NCBI GenBank assembly: GCA_002304785.1
Contig: DBMG01000071.1
Coordinates: forward strand, 1-25,675
Length of the DNA: 25,675 bases
Direction of reading: 5' to 3'
Source: Candidatus Accumulibacter sp. UBA704
GTDB taxonomy: Bacteria; Pseudomonadota; Gammaproteobacteria; Burkholderiales; Rhodocyclaceae
The position numbers were made by a program, and so were the translations under genes. The notes beneath the pieces were generated by a model. That model worked only from the letters and a program-made list of their open reading frames with translations. It did not search any database and was not told the origin of the DNA. Shown one piece after another: positions 1-8,294 of this stretch. How positions within the stretch are numbered: the first letter of the stretch is position 1; each line of letters opens with the position of its first letter.

Positions 1-82
1 AAGGCCGTCGCCTTTGCTTTTGGGGTGGCCGGGACAATACCGTGCCGGTCGCGCGTTTTTACTTCCCGGAACAGTCAGAGCC

Positions 83-2926
83 ATGATGAACCAGCTGTTT
101 GGAACGACGTTGCTTTTCGGCGGCAATGCTCCCTATGTGGAAGAACTCTACGAAAACTATCTGGACAACCCGGCTTCGGTGCCGGGCGAGTGGCGCGAAT
201 ACTTCGACCGGCTGGCGCAGTTGCCCGCGGCAGCGGCGCGCGATGTGCCGCACCTGCCGGTGGTCAATGCCTTCGCCGAGCAGGCGAGGAGCGGCGGATA
301 CCGTGCCGTCGCGGCGCGGGCTGCCGATGACCGGAAGCAGGTAGCCATTCTCCAGTTGATCCGCGCCTATCGGACGCGCGGCGCGCTGTGGGCCAATCTC
401 GATCCGCTCAAGCGCCAGGGACGGCCGGAGATCAACGATCTGGAGCCGTCGTTCTACGGGCTCACCGATGCCGACATCAACATGCCATTCAATGCCGGCT
501 CGTTCAAGGGCGTGTCGGAACGGGCCACTTACGGTCAGATATACGCGGCCCTCAAGGAAACGTATTGCGGAACCGTCGGCGTCGAGTACATGTACATCAA
601 CAGCTTTGCCGAGCGCCGCTGGGTGCAGGCGAGGCTGGAACCGATCCATGCCAAGGGAACCTTCACCTCGGCGCAGAAACTGCGCTTCCTCGAGCGCCTG
701 ACGGCAGCGGAAACGCTTGAGCGTTACTTGCATACGAAGTACGTCGGACAGAAGCGTTTTTCGCTGGAAGGAGGAGAATCGTTGATCGTCGCACTCGACG
801 AGTTGGTCCGTGTCGCTGGCAGCAACGGCGTAGACGACATCGTGATTGGCATGGCGCACCGCGGGCGTCTCAACGTGCTGGTGAACACGCTGGGCAAGGC
901 GCCGTCGATGCTCTTCGAGGAATTCGAGGGCAAAAATCCGTTGGAGCTTTCGTCGGGCGACGTCAAGTACCACCTCGGGTACTCGTCGTCGGTATCAACG
1001 CCGGGCGGACCGTGCCAATTGACCCTGGCGTTCAATCCGTCGCACCTCGAGATCGTCAATCCGGTGGTGGCCGGCTCGGTCTATTCGCGCCAGCACCGGC
1101 GTGGCGGCGAGGTGGCACACGACAAGGTGCTGCCGGTGCTGCTGCATGGCGACGCTGCGGTAGCGGGCCAGGGCGTCAACCAGGAAATGCTCAATTTCGC
1201 CAAGACGCGCGGTTTTGGCACGGGCGGCACGGTGCACATCGTGGTGAACAACCAGATCGGGTTTACCACCTCCGATCCGCGCGATCTGCGCTCGACCATC
1301 TACTGCACCGACATCTTCAAGATGGTCGATGCGCCGATCTTCCACGTCAATGGCGACGACCCGGAGGCCGTGGCACTTGTCACGCGGCTGGCCATGGAAT
1401 ACCGGCAGGAATTCAAGAAGGACGTGGTCGTCGATCTGGTCTGCTTCCGCAAACTCGGTCACAACGAACAGGACGAGCCCATGGTGACGCAACCGCTGAT
1501 GTACAAGCGGGTGGCAGTGCATCCGGGAACGCGCAGGCTGTACGCCGACAAGCTGGTTGCCGAGGGCGTCCTGCCGGGCGATGGGCCGGACGACATGATC
1601 CGCAGCTACCGCGACCATCTCGACCGCGGTGAGTTGTTGTACAACCCGGTGCTTGCCGGTTACACCAATCCGCTGCTGATCGACTGGACGCCGTTCCTGC
1701 CCGGAAAGTACATCGACAACTGCGATACCACAGTGCCGGTTCGAGAGATCAAGCGCCTCGTCGAGAGATTGACTGCGATTCCCGACAACGTGACCCTGCA
1801 CTCCCGGGTAAAGAAGATCATCGATGACCGGCGCCTGATGGGGCAGGGCAGTCTTCCCTTCGACTGGGGCATGGCCGAGAACCTGGCCTATGCGACGCTG
1901 CTCGTTTCCGGCTATGGCGTCCGAGTGACCGGAGAGGACGTCTGCCGCGGCACTTTCTTCCACCGCCACGCCGTGGTGCATGACCAGAACCGTGAAACCC
2001 GTGGCGCGGGCAGCTACGTGCCGCTGTCCAACCTGCAGCAGAAGCAGGGCGATTTTCAGTGCTACGACTCGGTGCTGTCGGAAGAGGCCGTGCTGGCGTT
2101 CGAGTACGGCTATGCCACGTCAAATCCTTACGATCTGGTCGTTTGGGAAGCGCAGTTCGGCGACTTCGTGAACTGCGCACAGGTCGTCATCGACCAGTTC
2201 ATCGCCTCGGGCGAAGCCAAATGGGGGCGCGCCTGCGGCCTCGTCCTGCTGCTGCCGCACGGCTATGAAGGTCAGGGTCCGGAACACTCTTCGGCGCGCA
2301 TCGAGCGCTTCATGCAATTGTGTGCCGAAGCCAATATGGAGGTTTGCCAGCCGACGACGCCGGCACAGGTCTTCCACATGCTGCGCCGGCAGGCTATCCG
2401 CAAGCAGAGGAAGCCACTGATCGTGTTTACGCCCAAATCCTTGCTGAGACACAAGGAGGCCGTGTCGACGCTCGACGAAATGGCCAAGGGGCGGTTCCAA
2501 CGGGTGATCGGCGAGGTCGATCCGCTTGATCGGGAAAAGGTTACGCGTGTCATCTTCTGCTCCGGGAAGGTTTACTACGAACTCGTGGCGGCGCGCCGCG
2601 AACGGAACATCCAGCACATCGCCATCGCCCGACTGGAGCAGTTCTATCCGTTCCCGCAAGAAGCGTTCGAGGCCGAGCTGGCGCGTTATCCCGCGGCCAC
2701 CGAAGTCGTGTGGTGCCAGGAAGAGCCGCGCAATCAGGGCGCCTGGTACTGGATCGCGTCGCGCCAGCATCTTTCTCGCTCGCTTGGCAGAAAGCAGGAA
2801 CTGCTGCTCGTCTCCCGTCCCGCATCACCGTCGCCGGCAGTCGGGTACTACAGCAAGCACAACGCACAACAAAAGGCTCTGATCGACTCCGCACTCGGCG
2901 AGATCGGACCCTACAAACCCGCCTGA
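83..2926 (+). CDS. sucA: 2-oxoglutarate dehydrogenase E1 component
   Basis: Thiamine-diphosphate-dependent E1 of the 2-oxoglutarate dehydrogenase complex. It decarboxylates 2-oxoglutarate and passes the succinyl group to the lipoyl arm of SucB in the TCA cycle. The protein is 947 aa from the ATG at 83, a normal length for the family. Seen in the sequence: an N-terminal E2-binding helix of the type LFGGNAPYVEELYENYL; the E1 motifs GMAHRGRLNVL, LHGDAAVAGQGV and VNNQIGFTT that build the active site and ThDP/Mg site; and the pyrimidine-domain signatures GHNEQDEP and LLPHGYEGQGPEHSSARIERF. The frame stays open to 14, but the family N-terminus begins at the MMNQLFG start, so I use 83 (86 is possible). 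It is followed 12 bp later by sucB and then lpdA, a classic operon. Upstream TCA genes (sdh, gltA) would be expected outside the window, which is inference. Confidence 0.97.
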   Translation: MMNQLFGTTLLFGGNAPYVEELYENYLDNPASVPGEWREYFDRLAQLPAAAARDVPHLPVVNAFAEQARSGGYRAVAARAADDRKQVAILQLIRAYRTRGALWANLDPLKRQGRPEINDLEPSFYGLTDADINMPFNAGSFKGVSERATYGQIYAALKETYCGTVGVEYMYINSFAERRWVQARLEPIHAKGTFTSAQKLRFLERLTAAETLERYLHTKYVGQKRFSLEGGESLIVALDELVRVAGSNGVDDIVIGMAHRGRLNVLVNTLGKAPSMLFEEFEGKNPLELSSGDVKYHLGYSSSVSTPGGPCQLTLAFNPSHLEIVNPVVAGSVYSRQHRRGGEVAHDKVLPVLLHGDAAVAGQGVNQEMLNFAKTRGFGTGGTVHIVVNNQIGFTTSDPRDLRSTIYCTDIFKMVDAPIFHVNGDDPEAVALVTRLAMEYRQEFKKDVVVDLVCFRKLGHNEQDEPMVTQPLMYKRVAVHPGTRRLYADKLVAEGVLPGDGPDDMIRSYRDHLDRGELLYNPVLAGYTNPLLIDWTPFLPGKYIDNCDTTVPVREIKRLVERLTAIPDNVTLHSRVKKIIDDRRLMGQGSLPFDWGMAENLAYATLLVSGYGVRVTGEDVCRGTFFHRHAVVHDQNRETRGAGSYVPLSNLQQKQGDFQCYDSVLSEEAVLAFEYGYATSNPYDLVVWEAQFGDFVNCAQVVIDQFIASGEAKWGRACGLVLLLPHGYEGQGPEHSSARIERFMQLCAEANMEVCQPTTPAQVFHMLRRQAIRKQRKPLIVFTPKSLLRHKEAVSTLDEMAKGRFQRVIGEVDPLDREKVTRVIFCSGKVYYELVAARRERNIQHIAIARLEQFYPFPQEAFEAELARYPAATEVVWCQEEPRNQGAWYWIASRQHLSRSLGRKQELLLVSRPASPSPAVGYYSKHNAQQKALIDSALGEIGPYKPA

Positions 2927-2938
2927 TTGGAGTCGAAT

Positions 2939-4195
2939 ATGATCATTGACGTCAAAGTCCCGCAACTATCGGAGTCCGTCGCTGAAGCGACGCTGGTGAC
3001 CTGGCACAAGAAAGTCGGCGAAGCTGTCACGAAAGACGAGAACCTGATCGACATCGAGACCGACAAGGTTGTTCTCGAACGGCCGTCGCCCGCTGACGGC
3101 GTGCTGGTTGAAATTGTCCGGAATAATGGCGATACCGTCGTGGCCGGAGAGTTGATTGCACGGATCGATACCGAGGCGCAAGCCAGCGTGGTGGCCGCAC
3201 CGAAGAAAGAGACCGGGGCTGCCGTACCGGCAGCGCCGCCTGCTGTTCCGCCAACACCGGAAACCGCAGGAATCGCCATGCCCGCCGCGCGCAAGATACT
3301 GGCGGAAAAAAACGTATCCGTCGGCGAAGTCGCTGGCACCGGCCGCGGCGGGCGGGTGACCAAGGCCGATGCGCTCGCGGCCGCCGCGCCTTCACCAGTA
3401 CCTGCTGCGCCAGTGGCTCCTGCACTTACGGCCCCCGTTCCGCCAGCGACCTACACGCTGACGCCGGCCCCGGCCGTTGAAGTACCGCTAGCCAACCGCC
3501 CCGAACAGCGTGTGCCGATGTCGCGTCTGCGCGCGCGGGTGGCCGAGCGCCTGGTCCAGTCACAATCGACCAATGCCATTCTGACCACTTTCAACGAAGT
3601 GAACATGGCGCCGGTCATGGCGCTGCGTAAGCAATACAGCGAGAAATTCGAGAAGGCGCACGGTGTGCGTCTGGGCTTCATGGCCTTCTTCGTCAAGGCC
3701 GCGGTTGCCGCGCTGCAAAAATATCCGATCCTCAACGCCTCGGTCGATGGCAACGACATCGTTTATCACGGTTACATCGACATCGGTGTTGCCGTCGGCA
3801 GCCCGCGCGGTCTGGTCGTGCCGATCCTGCGTGACGCTGACCAGATGAGCTTTGCCGACATCGAGAAGAAGATCGCCGAATTCGGCGAGAAGGCCAAGGA
3901 CGGCAAGCTGTCGATGGAAGACCTGGCTGGCGGCACGTTTTCGATTTCCAATGGCGGCGTGTTCGGCTCGATGCTGTCCACGCCGATCATCAACCCGCCT
4001 CAGTCGGCGATACTCGGCATCCATGCGACCAAGGACCGACCGGTGGTGGAGAATGGCCAGATCGTCATCCGCCCGATCAACTACCTGGCACTTTCCTACG
4101 ATCACCGCATCATCGACGGCCGCGAAGCCGTGCTCGGACTGGTGGCGATGAAGGATGCACTGGAAGATCCGGCGCGACTGTTGCTGGGAGTCTAA
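2939..4195 (+). CDS. sucB: 2-oxoglutarate dehydrogenase E2 (dihydrolipoyl succinyltransferase)
   Basis: Core acyltransferase of the 2-oxoglutarate dehydrogenase complex, transferring succinyl from lipoyl-lysine to CoA. It is 418 aa from the ATG at 2939, preceded by an ATTGGAG ribosome site. Domains in order: an N-terminal lipoyl domain (about 1-76) with the lipoylated lysine in ETDKVVLE (K43); an Ala/Pro linker; a peripheral-subunit-binding domain (about 107-145, PAARKILAEKNV...GRGGRVTKADAL); a second Ala/Pro linker; and the catalytic domain (about 190-418) ending in the active-site YDHRIIDGREAV motif. A TTG at 2927 would add four residues but overlaps the ribosome site, so I reject it. The gene lies 12 bp after sucA and 3 bp before lpdA, implying tight co-translation. 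One lipoyl domain is normal for OGDH E2. Confidence 0.97.
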   Translation: MIIDVKVPQLSESVAEATLVTWHKKVGEAVTKDENLIDIETDKVVLERPSPADGVLVEIVRNNGDTVVAGELIARIDTEAQASVVAAPKKETGAAVPAAPPAVPPTPETAGIAMPAARKILAEKNVSVGEVAGTGRGGRVTKADALAAAAPSPVPAAPVAPALTAPVPPATYTLTPAPAVEVPLANRPEQRVPMSRLRARVAERLVQSQSTNAILTTFNEVNMAPVMALRKQYSEKFEKAHGVRLGFMAFFVKAAVAALQKYPILNASVDGNDIVYHGYIDIGVAVGSPRGLVVPILRDADQMSFADIEKKIAEFGEKAKDGKLSMEDLAGGTFSISNGGVFGSMLSTPIINPPQSAILGIHATKDRPVVENGQIVIRPINYLALSYDHRIIDGREAVLGLVAMKDALEDPARLLLGV

Positions 4196-4198
4196 GAA

Positions 4199-5623
4199 AT
4201 GTCAAAACAGTTCGACGTCCTCGTCATTGGCGGCGGCCCCGGCGGTTACGTGGCCGCCATCCGCGCCGCGCAACTCGGCTTTTCCGTGGCCTGCTGTGAA
4301 TCCGGTTCCTATGCCGATCCTAAGGGCGAACCGCGCCTCGGTGGCACCTGCCTGAATGTCGGCTGCATTCCGTCCAAGGCGCTGTTGCATACCTCGCAGC
4401 TCTTTTTCGAGGCGACGCATGGCTTCGCCGCGCAAGGCATCTCGGTCGGCGCGCCGGCAATCGATGTGCCGAAGATGGTCGCGCGCAAGAACGGCATCGT
4501 CGACCAGCTCACCGGCGGCATCAAGGGGCTGTTCAAGAAGAACAAGGTCACTCTGCTGAAGGGGCACGGCGCCTTTACGGGCGGCGGCGAGGGGGCTTGG
4601 CAGCTCAAGGTCGGCGAAGAGGCTGTCGTGGCCAAACACGTTGTGATCGCCACCGGTTCGCAGGCGCGACACTTGCCCGGTGTGCCGGTGGACAACAAGA
4701 TCGTTTGCGACAACGTCGGCGCGTTGGATATCGACTCCGTGCCGAAGAAACTGGCGATCGTCGGCGCTGGGGCAATTGGACTGGAAATGGGCAGCGTCTG
4801 GAGCCGCCTCGGTGCCGAGGTGACCATTCTCGAAGCGCTGCCGGATTTCCTCTCCGTGGCCGACGCCGATGTTGCCAAGGAAGCCGCCAAAGTGTTCAAG
4901 AAGCTGGGGTTGGACATCCACCTCGGCGTGACGATCGGCGAAGTCAACGGGTCGAACAAGGGTGTTTCCGTGACCTACACCGACAAGGCGGGCGTCGGGC
5001 AGCATCTTGACGCAGATCGGTTGATCGTCTCGGTCGGCCGCGTGCCGAACACCGATGGGTTGAATGCCGAAGCGGTAGGCCTCAAGCTCGACGAGCGCGG
5101 CCGTGTCGACGTCGACGATCACTGCCGTACCAACCTGCCCGGCGTGTGGGCCGTCGGCGATGTTGTCCGCGGTCCGATGCTGGCGCACAAGGCGATGGAA
5201 GAAGCTGTGATGGTGGCGGAACGGATGGCTGGCCAGGCCGGTCATTGCAACGCTGATACGATTCCTTACGTGATTTATACGCACCCCGAGATCGCCTGGG
5301 TCGGCAAAACCGAGCAACAACTCAAGGCCGATGGTGTGGCCTACAAGGCCGGCAAGATTCCGTTCATGGCCAATGGCCGCGCGCTTGGCATGGGCGATTC
5401 AACCGGTTTCGTCAAAATGCTTGCCGATGCCGAAACCGACCGCATCCTCGGAGTCCATGTCATCGGCGCGAATGCGTCCGAGCTGGTTTCCGAAGCTGTC
5501 GTGGCCATGGAATTTGGCGCTGCCAGTGAAGATATCGCACGCATATGCCATGCCCATCCGACGCTCACTGAAGTCATGCACGAAGCGGCGTTGGCGTGCG
5601 ACAAGCGGTCTTTGCATTTTTGA
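4199..5623 (+). CDS. lpdA: Dihydrolipoyl dehydrogenase (E3)
   Basis: FAD-dependent disulfide oxidoreductase that reoxidises dihydrolipoamide on SucB and makes NADH. It is 474 aa, standard length. Seen in the sequence: the N-terminal FAD dinucleotide fold (GGGPGGYVAA, residues 11-20); the redox disulfide GGTCLNVGCIPSK with C51 and C56; the NAD-binding fold VGAGAIGLEMGSV; the second FAD contact GVWAVGDVVRGPMLAHKA; and the C-terminal dimer domain with the His-Glu pair in CHAHPTLTEVMHEA. It starts 3 bp after the sucB stop, so this copy serves the OGDH complex. It could also serve pyruvate dehydrogenase or glycine cleavage if those lack their own E3. The next gene is convergent. I see no convincing intrinsic terminator in the 54-bp gap. 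Confidence 0.97.
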   Translation: MSKQFDVLVIGGGPGGYVAAIRAAQLGFSVACCESGSYADPKGEPRLGGTCLNVGCIPSKALLHTSQLFFEATHGFAAQGISVGAPAIDVPKMVARKNGIVDQLTGGIKGLFKKNKVTLLKGHGAFTGGGEGAWQLKVGEEAVVAKHVVIATGSQARHLPGVPVDNKIVCDNVGALDIDSVPKKLAIVGAGAIGLEMGSVWSRLGAEVTILEALPDFLSVADADVAKEAAKVFKKLGLDIHLGVTIGEVNGSNKGVSVTYTDKAGVGQHLDADRLIVSVGRVPNTDGLNAEAVGLKLDERGRVDVDDHCRTNLPGVWAVGDVVRGPMLAHKAMEEAVMVAERMAGQAGHCNADTIPYVIYTHPEIAWVGKTEQQLKADGVAYKAGKIPFMANGRALGMGDSTGFVKMLADAETDRILGVHVIGANASELVSEAVVAMEFGAASEDIARICHAHPTLTEVMHEAALACDKRSLHF

Positions 5624-5677
5624 GGTAACGGAGCCACCCCGGAGCTACAGGTTCGTGCTCCCTGCTCGCGCCGTTTA

Positions 5678-6367
5678 TCAAGGTTCAAAGCGATACCCCA
5701 CCCCGACTTCCGTCAAGATGTGGCGGGGCTGTGCCGGGGTGGCTTCAATTTTCTGTCTCAGATGGCCAACGTAAACGCGCAAATACTCATCGTTTCCCGC
5801 GGCCTGGCTGCCCCATACTTGAATCAGCAGTTGCCGGCGGGTCATGACGCGCCCCGGATTTGCGGCCATGACCAGCAGCAGACGATATTCGATCTGGGAG
5901 AGCCGCAATGGGACGTCGTGTCGCATCACGGTGCGAGTCACGCAGTCAATGCTGTAGTCCCCAAAGCGAATCAACGGGATATCTTCCGTCTTTTGAACCG
6001 GTGCGCGACGCAAGAGCGCGCGTACGCGCGCGAGGAGTTCGGATACGCCGAATGGTTTCGTAAGGTAATCATCCGCTCCGGCATCAAGTGCCGCAACCTT
6101 TTCGGATTCTTGCGTACGCGCCGAGATGATCAGGATTGGAGTAGTCGACCACCCGCGGAAATCCCGAATGAACTCCACTCCGTCCTGGTCCGGAAGTCCA
6201 AGGTCAAGCAGCAATAAATGAGGCAGGTGCTTCACCGCGTAGCTGGCTCCTGTCGCGGCAGTGCCGGCACTGATTACCTGATATTCCTCACTTTCCAGCG
6301 CAGAAACAATGAATTCACGGATATGGTGGTCGTCTTCGATCACCAGTATGCGTTCTGCGTCGCCCAT
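5678..6367 (-). CDS. kdpE: OmpR-family response regulator, KdpE-like
   Basis: DNA-binding response regulator, partner of the adjacent histidine kinase. It is 229 aa from the ATG at 6367. The receiver domain (about 5-118) has the acidic pair E11/D12, the phospho-acceptor D55 in LLLLDLGLPDQDG, and the conserved lysine in YLTKPFG. The C-terminal winged helix (about 130-229) ends in the OmpR/PhoB signature VGVGYRFEP. Sequence character (IEDD, DLGLPDQDG, MTRRQLLIQVWG) is that of KdpE, which in E. coli activates the kdpFABC potassium pump. No kdpFABC lies in this window, so the target is open. The start is chosen because it opens directly into MGDAERILVIEDD and lies 2 bp after the kinase stop, implying translational coupling. 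It is convergent with lpdA. Confidence 0.93.
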   Translation of the reverse strand: MGDAERILVIEDDHHIREFIVSALESEEYQVISAGTAATGASYAVKHLPHLLLLDLGLPDQDGVEFIRDFRGWSTTPILIISARTQESEKVAALDAGADDYLTKPFGVSELLARVRALLRRAPVQKTEDIPLIRFGDYSIDCVTRTVMRHDVPLRLSQIEYRLLLVMAANPGRVMTRRQLLIQVWGSQAAGNDEYLRVYVGHLRQKIEATPAQPRHILTEVGVGYRFEP

Positions 6368-6369
6368 GC

Positions 6370-7860
6370 TTAATCCTTCAGATCCAGGGCAGGTGGAGTT
6401 CCTGCGGGCAGTAGCATGTGGAAGCAACTGCCTCCGCCTTCACGATTCAATGCCAAGAGTTTCCCTCCGTGCGCGTCAGTGATGCTATGTGCGATTGCCA
6501 GTCCGAGTCCTGCTCCAGGAACGGATGATTCAAGGACGCCGCGTTGGAACAGCCGGAAAATTTCCTCTTCCTTTCCATGCGGTAAACCGGGGCCGCGATC
6601 ACAGACGGCGACATCAACAAATTCACCATTTCTTGACGCGGTGATCTCTATGGGGCTGCCTTCCGGCGAATACTTGCACGCGTTCTCTATGAGGTTCCAG
6701 AGAACTCGTTCTACAAGTACGGCATCGAATTGCAGGGGAGGTAATTCGTTTGCTATATCTACTGCAACATTGCGTTCTTGCGTTATGTCGGCGGCTTGTC
6801 TGAGCGCGGTGCCAATGACTTCCTCGATCGGTTGCCATTCCTTGTTCATTCTTATGCTGCCCGACTGCAATCTGGCCATTTCCAGCAAGTTGCTGACAAG
6901 ACGATGAATCGACCGTGCCTGGGCTCGCAAGCCATTGAGCAACGAATCCTGCTTTTCGGGGGACAACTTGCGCGCGAGCATCAAGGTGTCGACTGTGCCG
7001 ATCAGTGAGGTCAGAGGGGTTCTTATGTCATGCGAGAGAGAGGAAAGGATGGTGAAGCGCAGGTTTTGATCCGCACTCTTCAACTCGCTTTCTCGCGCAA
7101 TTTCGGCAAAGTGGGTTCGTTCCAAGGCAACGCCGACGAGGGAAGCGACAGTTTCCGCCAATTCACGATAGTGCGAAGACTCGATTACACGGGTCGCCAC
7201 CTTGAAACAGAGAACGCCTTGCGCTCCGGTTGAGGCAATCAGAGGAAGGATGGCCACGCTTTGATTGCCCGAGGTGTCTGGCGTGGAGATGAGATGACGA
7301 TATTCGATGCTTGCGTGGATAAGATTCTTCGTGAGCGGCGCCGTTGGCGTATCAAAGTCAGCAGGGAAACAGAGGTCAGGAGATGCAGCCTGAAGAGTGT
7401 CGCACAAGAATCCCATTGTGGATGTTTTCACCTCGTTCGACGTTTGTTTGCCGGCCAGATTACGCGCCAGCTCATAGAGAGCCAACGAACGATTAGCCCT
7501 TTCCTCCAGGGTTTTGGCGTAGGTGCGCAGAGAAGCGGTCAGATGACCGACGAGCAAGGCCACGAGCAGCATGATGCCGGCGCTCACAAGATTCTGCCAT
7601 TTGGTGATCGCCAGTGAAAAATACGGAGGCACAAAAACGTAGGCGAATGCCAGTGAACTCACGAGCGCGCAGGAGATGGCTGGCCCACGTCCGAACTTGA
7701 CTCCTGTCACTACCACTGCCAGGACGTAAAGCAATGTGATGTCAGAGAGGTACTGCACCTCTCTCAGCGGACTGACAATAGCCGACCCCACTGCAACGCC
7801 GATAAACGGTATCACATACGCCGGCCAGTAATTCGGGGATCTTGGTAGCGTTATAGTCAC
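6370..7860 (-). CDS. Membrane sensor histidine kinase, KdpD-like C-terminal half (DUF4118-GAF-HisKA-HATPase)
   Basis: Sensor kinase for the adjacent KdpE-like regulator, 496 aa from a GTG at 7860. Domains: a four-helix DUF4118 membrane module (about 13-108), a GAF-like region (about 125-250), a HisKA domain with phospho-acceptor H277 in SLSHDIRTPLTSL, and a HATPase with N box LWNLIENACKYSPEGS, G1 CDRGPGLPHG and G2 GAGLGLAIA. Classical KdpD is about 900 aa, with an N-terminal KdpD ATP-binding domain and a USP domain ahead of DUF4118. Both are absent here. The frame stays open to an ATG at 7980, but the extra 40 residues resemble nothing in KdpD and overlap a small gene in another frame. The GTG has AGGT upstream and begins at the expected ITLPRSPNYWPAY of the C-terminal half. 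It is therefore a clean stand-alone form, not an obvious frameshift. The stimulus is unknown. Confidence 0.88.
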   Translation of the reverse strand: MTITLPRSPNYWPAYVIPFIGVAVGSAIVSPLREVQYLSDITLLYVLAVVVTGVKFGRGPAISCALVSSLAFAYVFVPPYFSLAITKWQNLVSAGIMLLVALLVGHLTASLRTYAKTLEERANRSLALYELARNLAGKQTSNEVKTSTMGFLCDTLQAASPDLCFPADFDTPTAPLTKNLIHASIEYRHLISTPDTSGNQSVAILPLIASTGAQGVLCFKVATRVIESSHYRELAETVASLVGVALERTHFAEIARESELKSADQNLRFTILSSLSHDIRTPLTSLIGTVDTLMLARKLSPEKQDSLLNGLRAQARSIHRLVSNLLEMARLQSGSIRMNKEWQPIEEVIGTALRQAADITQERNVAVDIANELPPLQFDAVLVERVLWNLIENACKYSPEGSPIEITASRNGEFVDVAVCDRGPGLPHGKEEEIFRLFQRGVLESSVPGAGLGLAIAHSITDAHGGKLLALNREGGGSCFHMLLPAGTPPALDLKD

Positions 7861-7867
7861 TCGGTCA

Positions 7868-8011
7868 TTACCTCGCTGCGCGGTCGAATAGGTAGGCCGA
7901 TGCGGCCAAGTCGGACCGACTTTTGGCACTGGCGGAATCTTCCAGCGCGTGTGACAAGAATAAACCTGCCGTTGCGACAAGTATTACTGCTCTAACCCAA
8001 AAATCCGACAT
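7868..8011 (-). CDS. Small 47-aa membrane or secreted peptide gene upstream of the kinase
   Basis: Unrecognised small protein. It begins MSDFWVRAVILVATAGLF and continues with a short polar Ala/Ser/Asp-rich tail ending DRAAR. Residues 6-22 form one hydrophobic segment, so it is either a single-pass membrane peptide or a secreted peptide with a cleavable signal. An AGAGGA motif lies 9 bases before the ATG at 8011. A second in-frame ATG at 8020 abuts that motif and is less likely. The stop is 7 bp before the GTG of the kinase gene on the same strand, so the two are probably translationally coupled. A TACAAT -10-like box (8039-8044) would put the mRNA start about 20 nt upstream. A small membrane partner encoded next to a DUF4118 kinase could modulate its signalling, but that is inference. 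Confidence 0.6.
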   Translation of the reverse strand: MSDFWVRAVILVATAGLFLSHALEDSASAKSRSDLAASAYLFDRAAR

Positions 8012-8038
8012 TCGATCCATTCCTCTGGGGCGTTTGAA

Positions 8039-8069
8039 ATTGTACTTTGCCTTTTATGGCGAATTTACA
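8039..8069 (-). promoter_or_regulatory. Putative leftward promoter of the small-gene/kinase/regulator operon
   Basis: Read on the minus strand, TACAAT (8044-8039) matches five of six bases of the sigma-70 -10 box. No good -35 stands 17 bp upstream. Instead, the paired hexamers of the neighbouring 37-bp element (8053-8069) cover that position, as expected for an activator-dependent promoter. Transcription from about 8032 would give a leader of about 20 nt before the ATG at 8011. This implies possible autoregulation of the two-component operon from the same box that faces right. Inference only. Confidence 0.4.
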
Positions 8070-8087
8070 ACCGTTCCTCTAGCATCC
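8051..8087 (+). promoter_or_regulatory. 37-bp element copy 1: KdpE-like box plus -10 (rightward promoter)
   Basis: Contains TTTATG (8053-8058) and TTTACA (8064-8069), direct hexamers exactly 11 bp apart, then TAGCAT (8080-8085) as a candidate -10. A copy in reverse orientation at 8819-8855 matches at 35 of 37 positions, after which similarity stops. OmpR-family regulators bind such one-helical-turn direct repeats. From memory, the E. coli KdpE site at kdpF is also TTTATA-N5-TTTACA. This copy faces the small gene pair at 8214 and lies back to back with the two-component operon. Confidence 0.6.
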
Positions 8088-8091
8088 ATGA

Positions 8092-8213
8092 AACCCAAGA
8101 GCCGGAACCGTGGTTCGCTGCTTTTCTGGCTCCCGGGGTAACGGAGTCCCCGTCACGGTGCAGCGTTTCAGGTGATGCGGGCAGGGCTATTTCGACTGTC
8201 AGGAGGTGCGCTC
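8092..8213 (+). other. Predicted structured 5' leader of the small gene pair
   Basis: About 120 nt lie between the putative start point and the ATG at 8214. Several complementary stretches are visible: GAACC/GGTTC around 8105-8116; CGCTGC near 8117-8122 with GCAGCG near 8159-8164; and CGGGG/CCCCG closing a loop at about 8135-8153. It ends in a strong AGGAGGT ribosome site. It matches no riboswitch class I can name. Whether the fold is functional or only a result of high GC cannot be judged by eye. Confidence 0.3.
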
Positions 8214-8294
8214 ATGAATCTTCCGAATCGGCGCGTGAATGAGGACAATCCGTTTGGCAAGATGAAAACAACTCTGCGGAAGCTCGAATGCTGA
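8214..8294 (+). CDS. Small 26-aa peptide gene, first of an overlapping pair
   Basis: Begins MNLPNRRVNEDNPFGKMKTT and ends TLRKLEC; a basic, soluble peptide with no family I recognise. The main evidence is the near-perfect ribosome site AGGAGGT seven bases before the ATG, and the stop codon overlapping the start of the next small gene by 7 nt, a layout typical of translational coupling. It is therefore either a real microprotein or a leader peptide that controls the downstream 48-aa gene. It sits about 130 bp downstream of the KdpE-like element copy 1, on the same strand. Confidence 0.55.
   Translation: MNLPNRRVNEDNPFGKMKTTLRKLEC

Noticed and set aside
995..1981. 328-codon open frame antisense to sucA
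   Set aside because: Lies wholly within a certain sucA gene and has no recognisable features.
5624..5677. Terminator between convergent lpdA and kdpE
   Set aside because: Only a 5-bp GGAGC/GCTCC stem and no T-tract; not convincing.
6010..6045. GC-rich palindromic run (CGCGCGTACGCGCG)
   Set aside because: Lies inside the KdpE-like gene and is explained by consecutive Arg/Ala/Val codons.
7861..7980. N-terminal extension of the sensor kinase to an ATG at 7980
   Set aside because: The extra 40 residues do not resemble KdpD and overlap the better supported 47-aa small gene in another frame; the GTG at 7860 has its own ribosome site.
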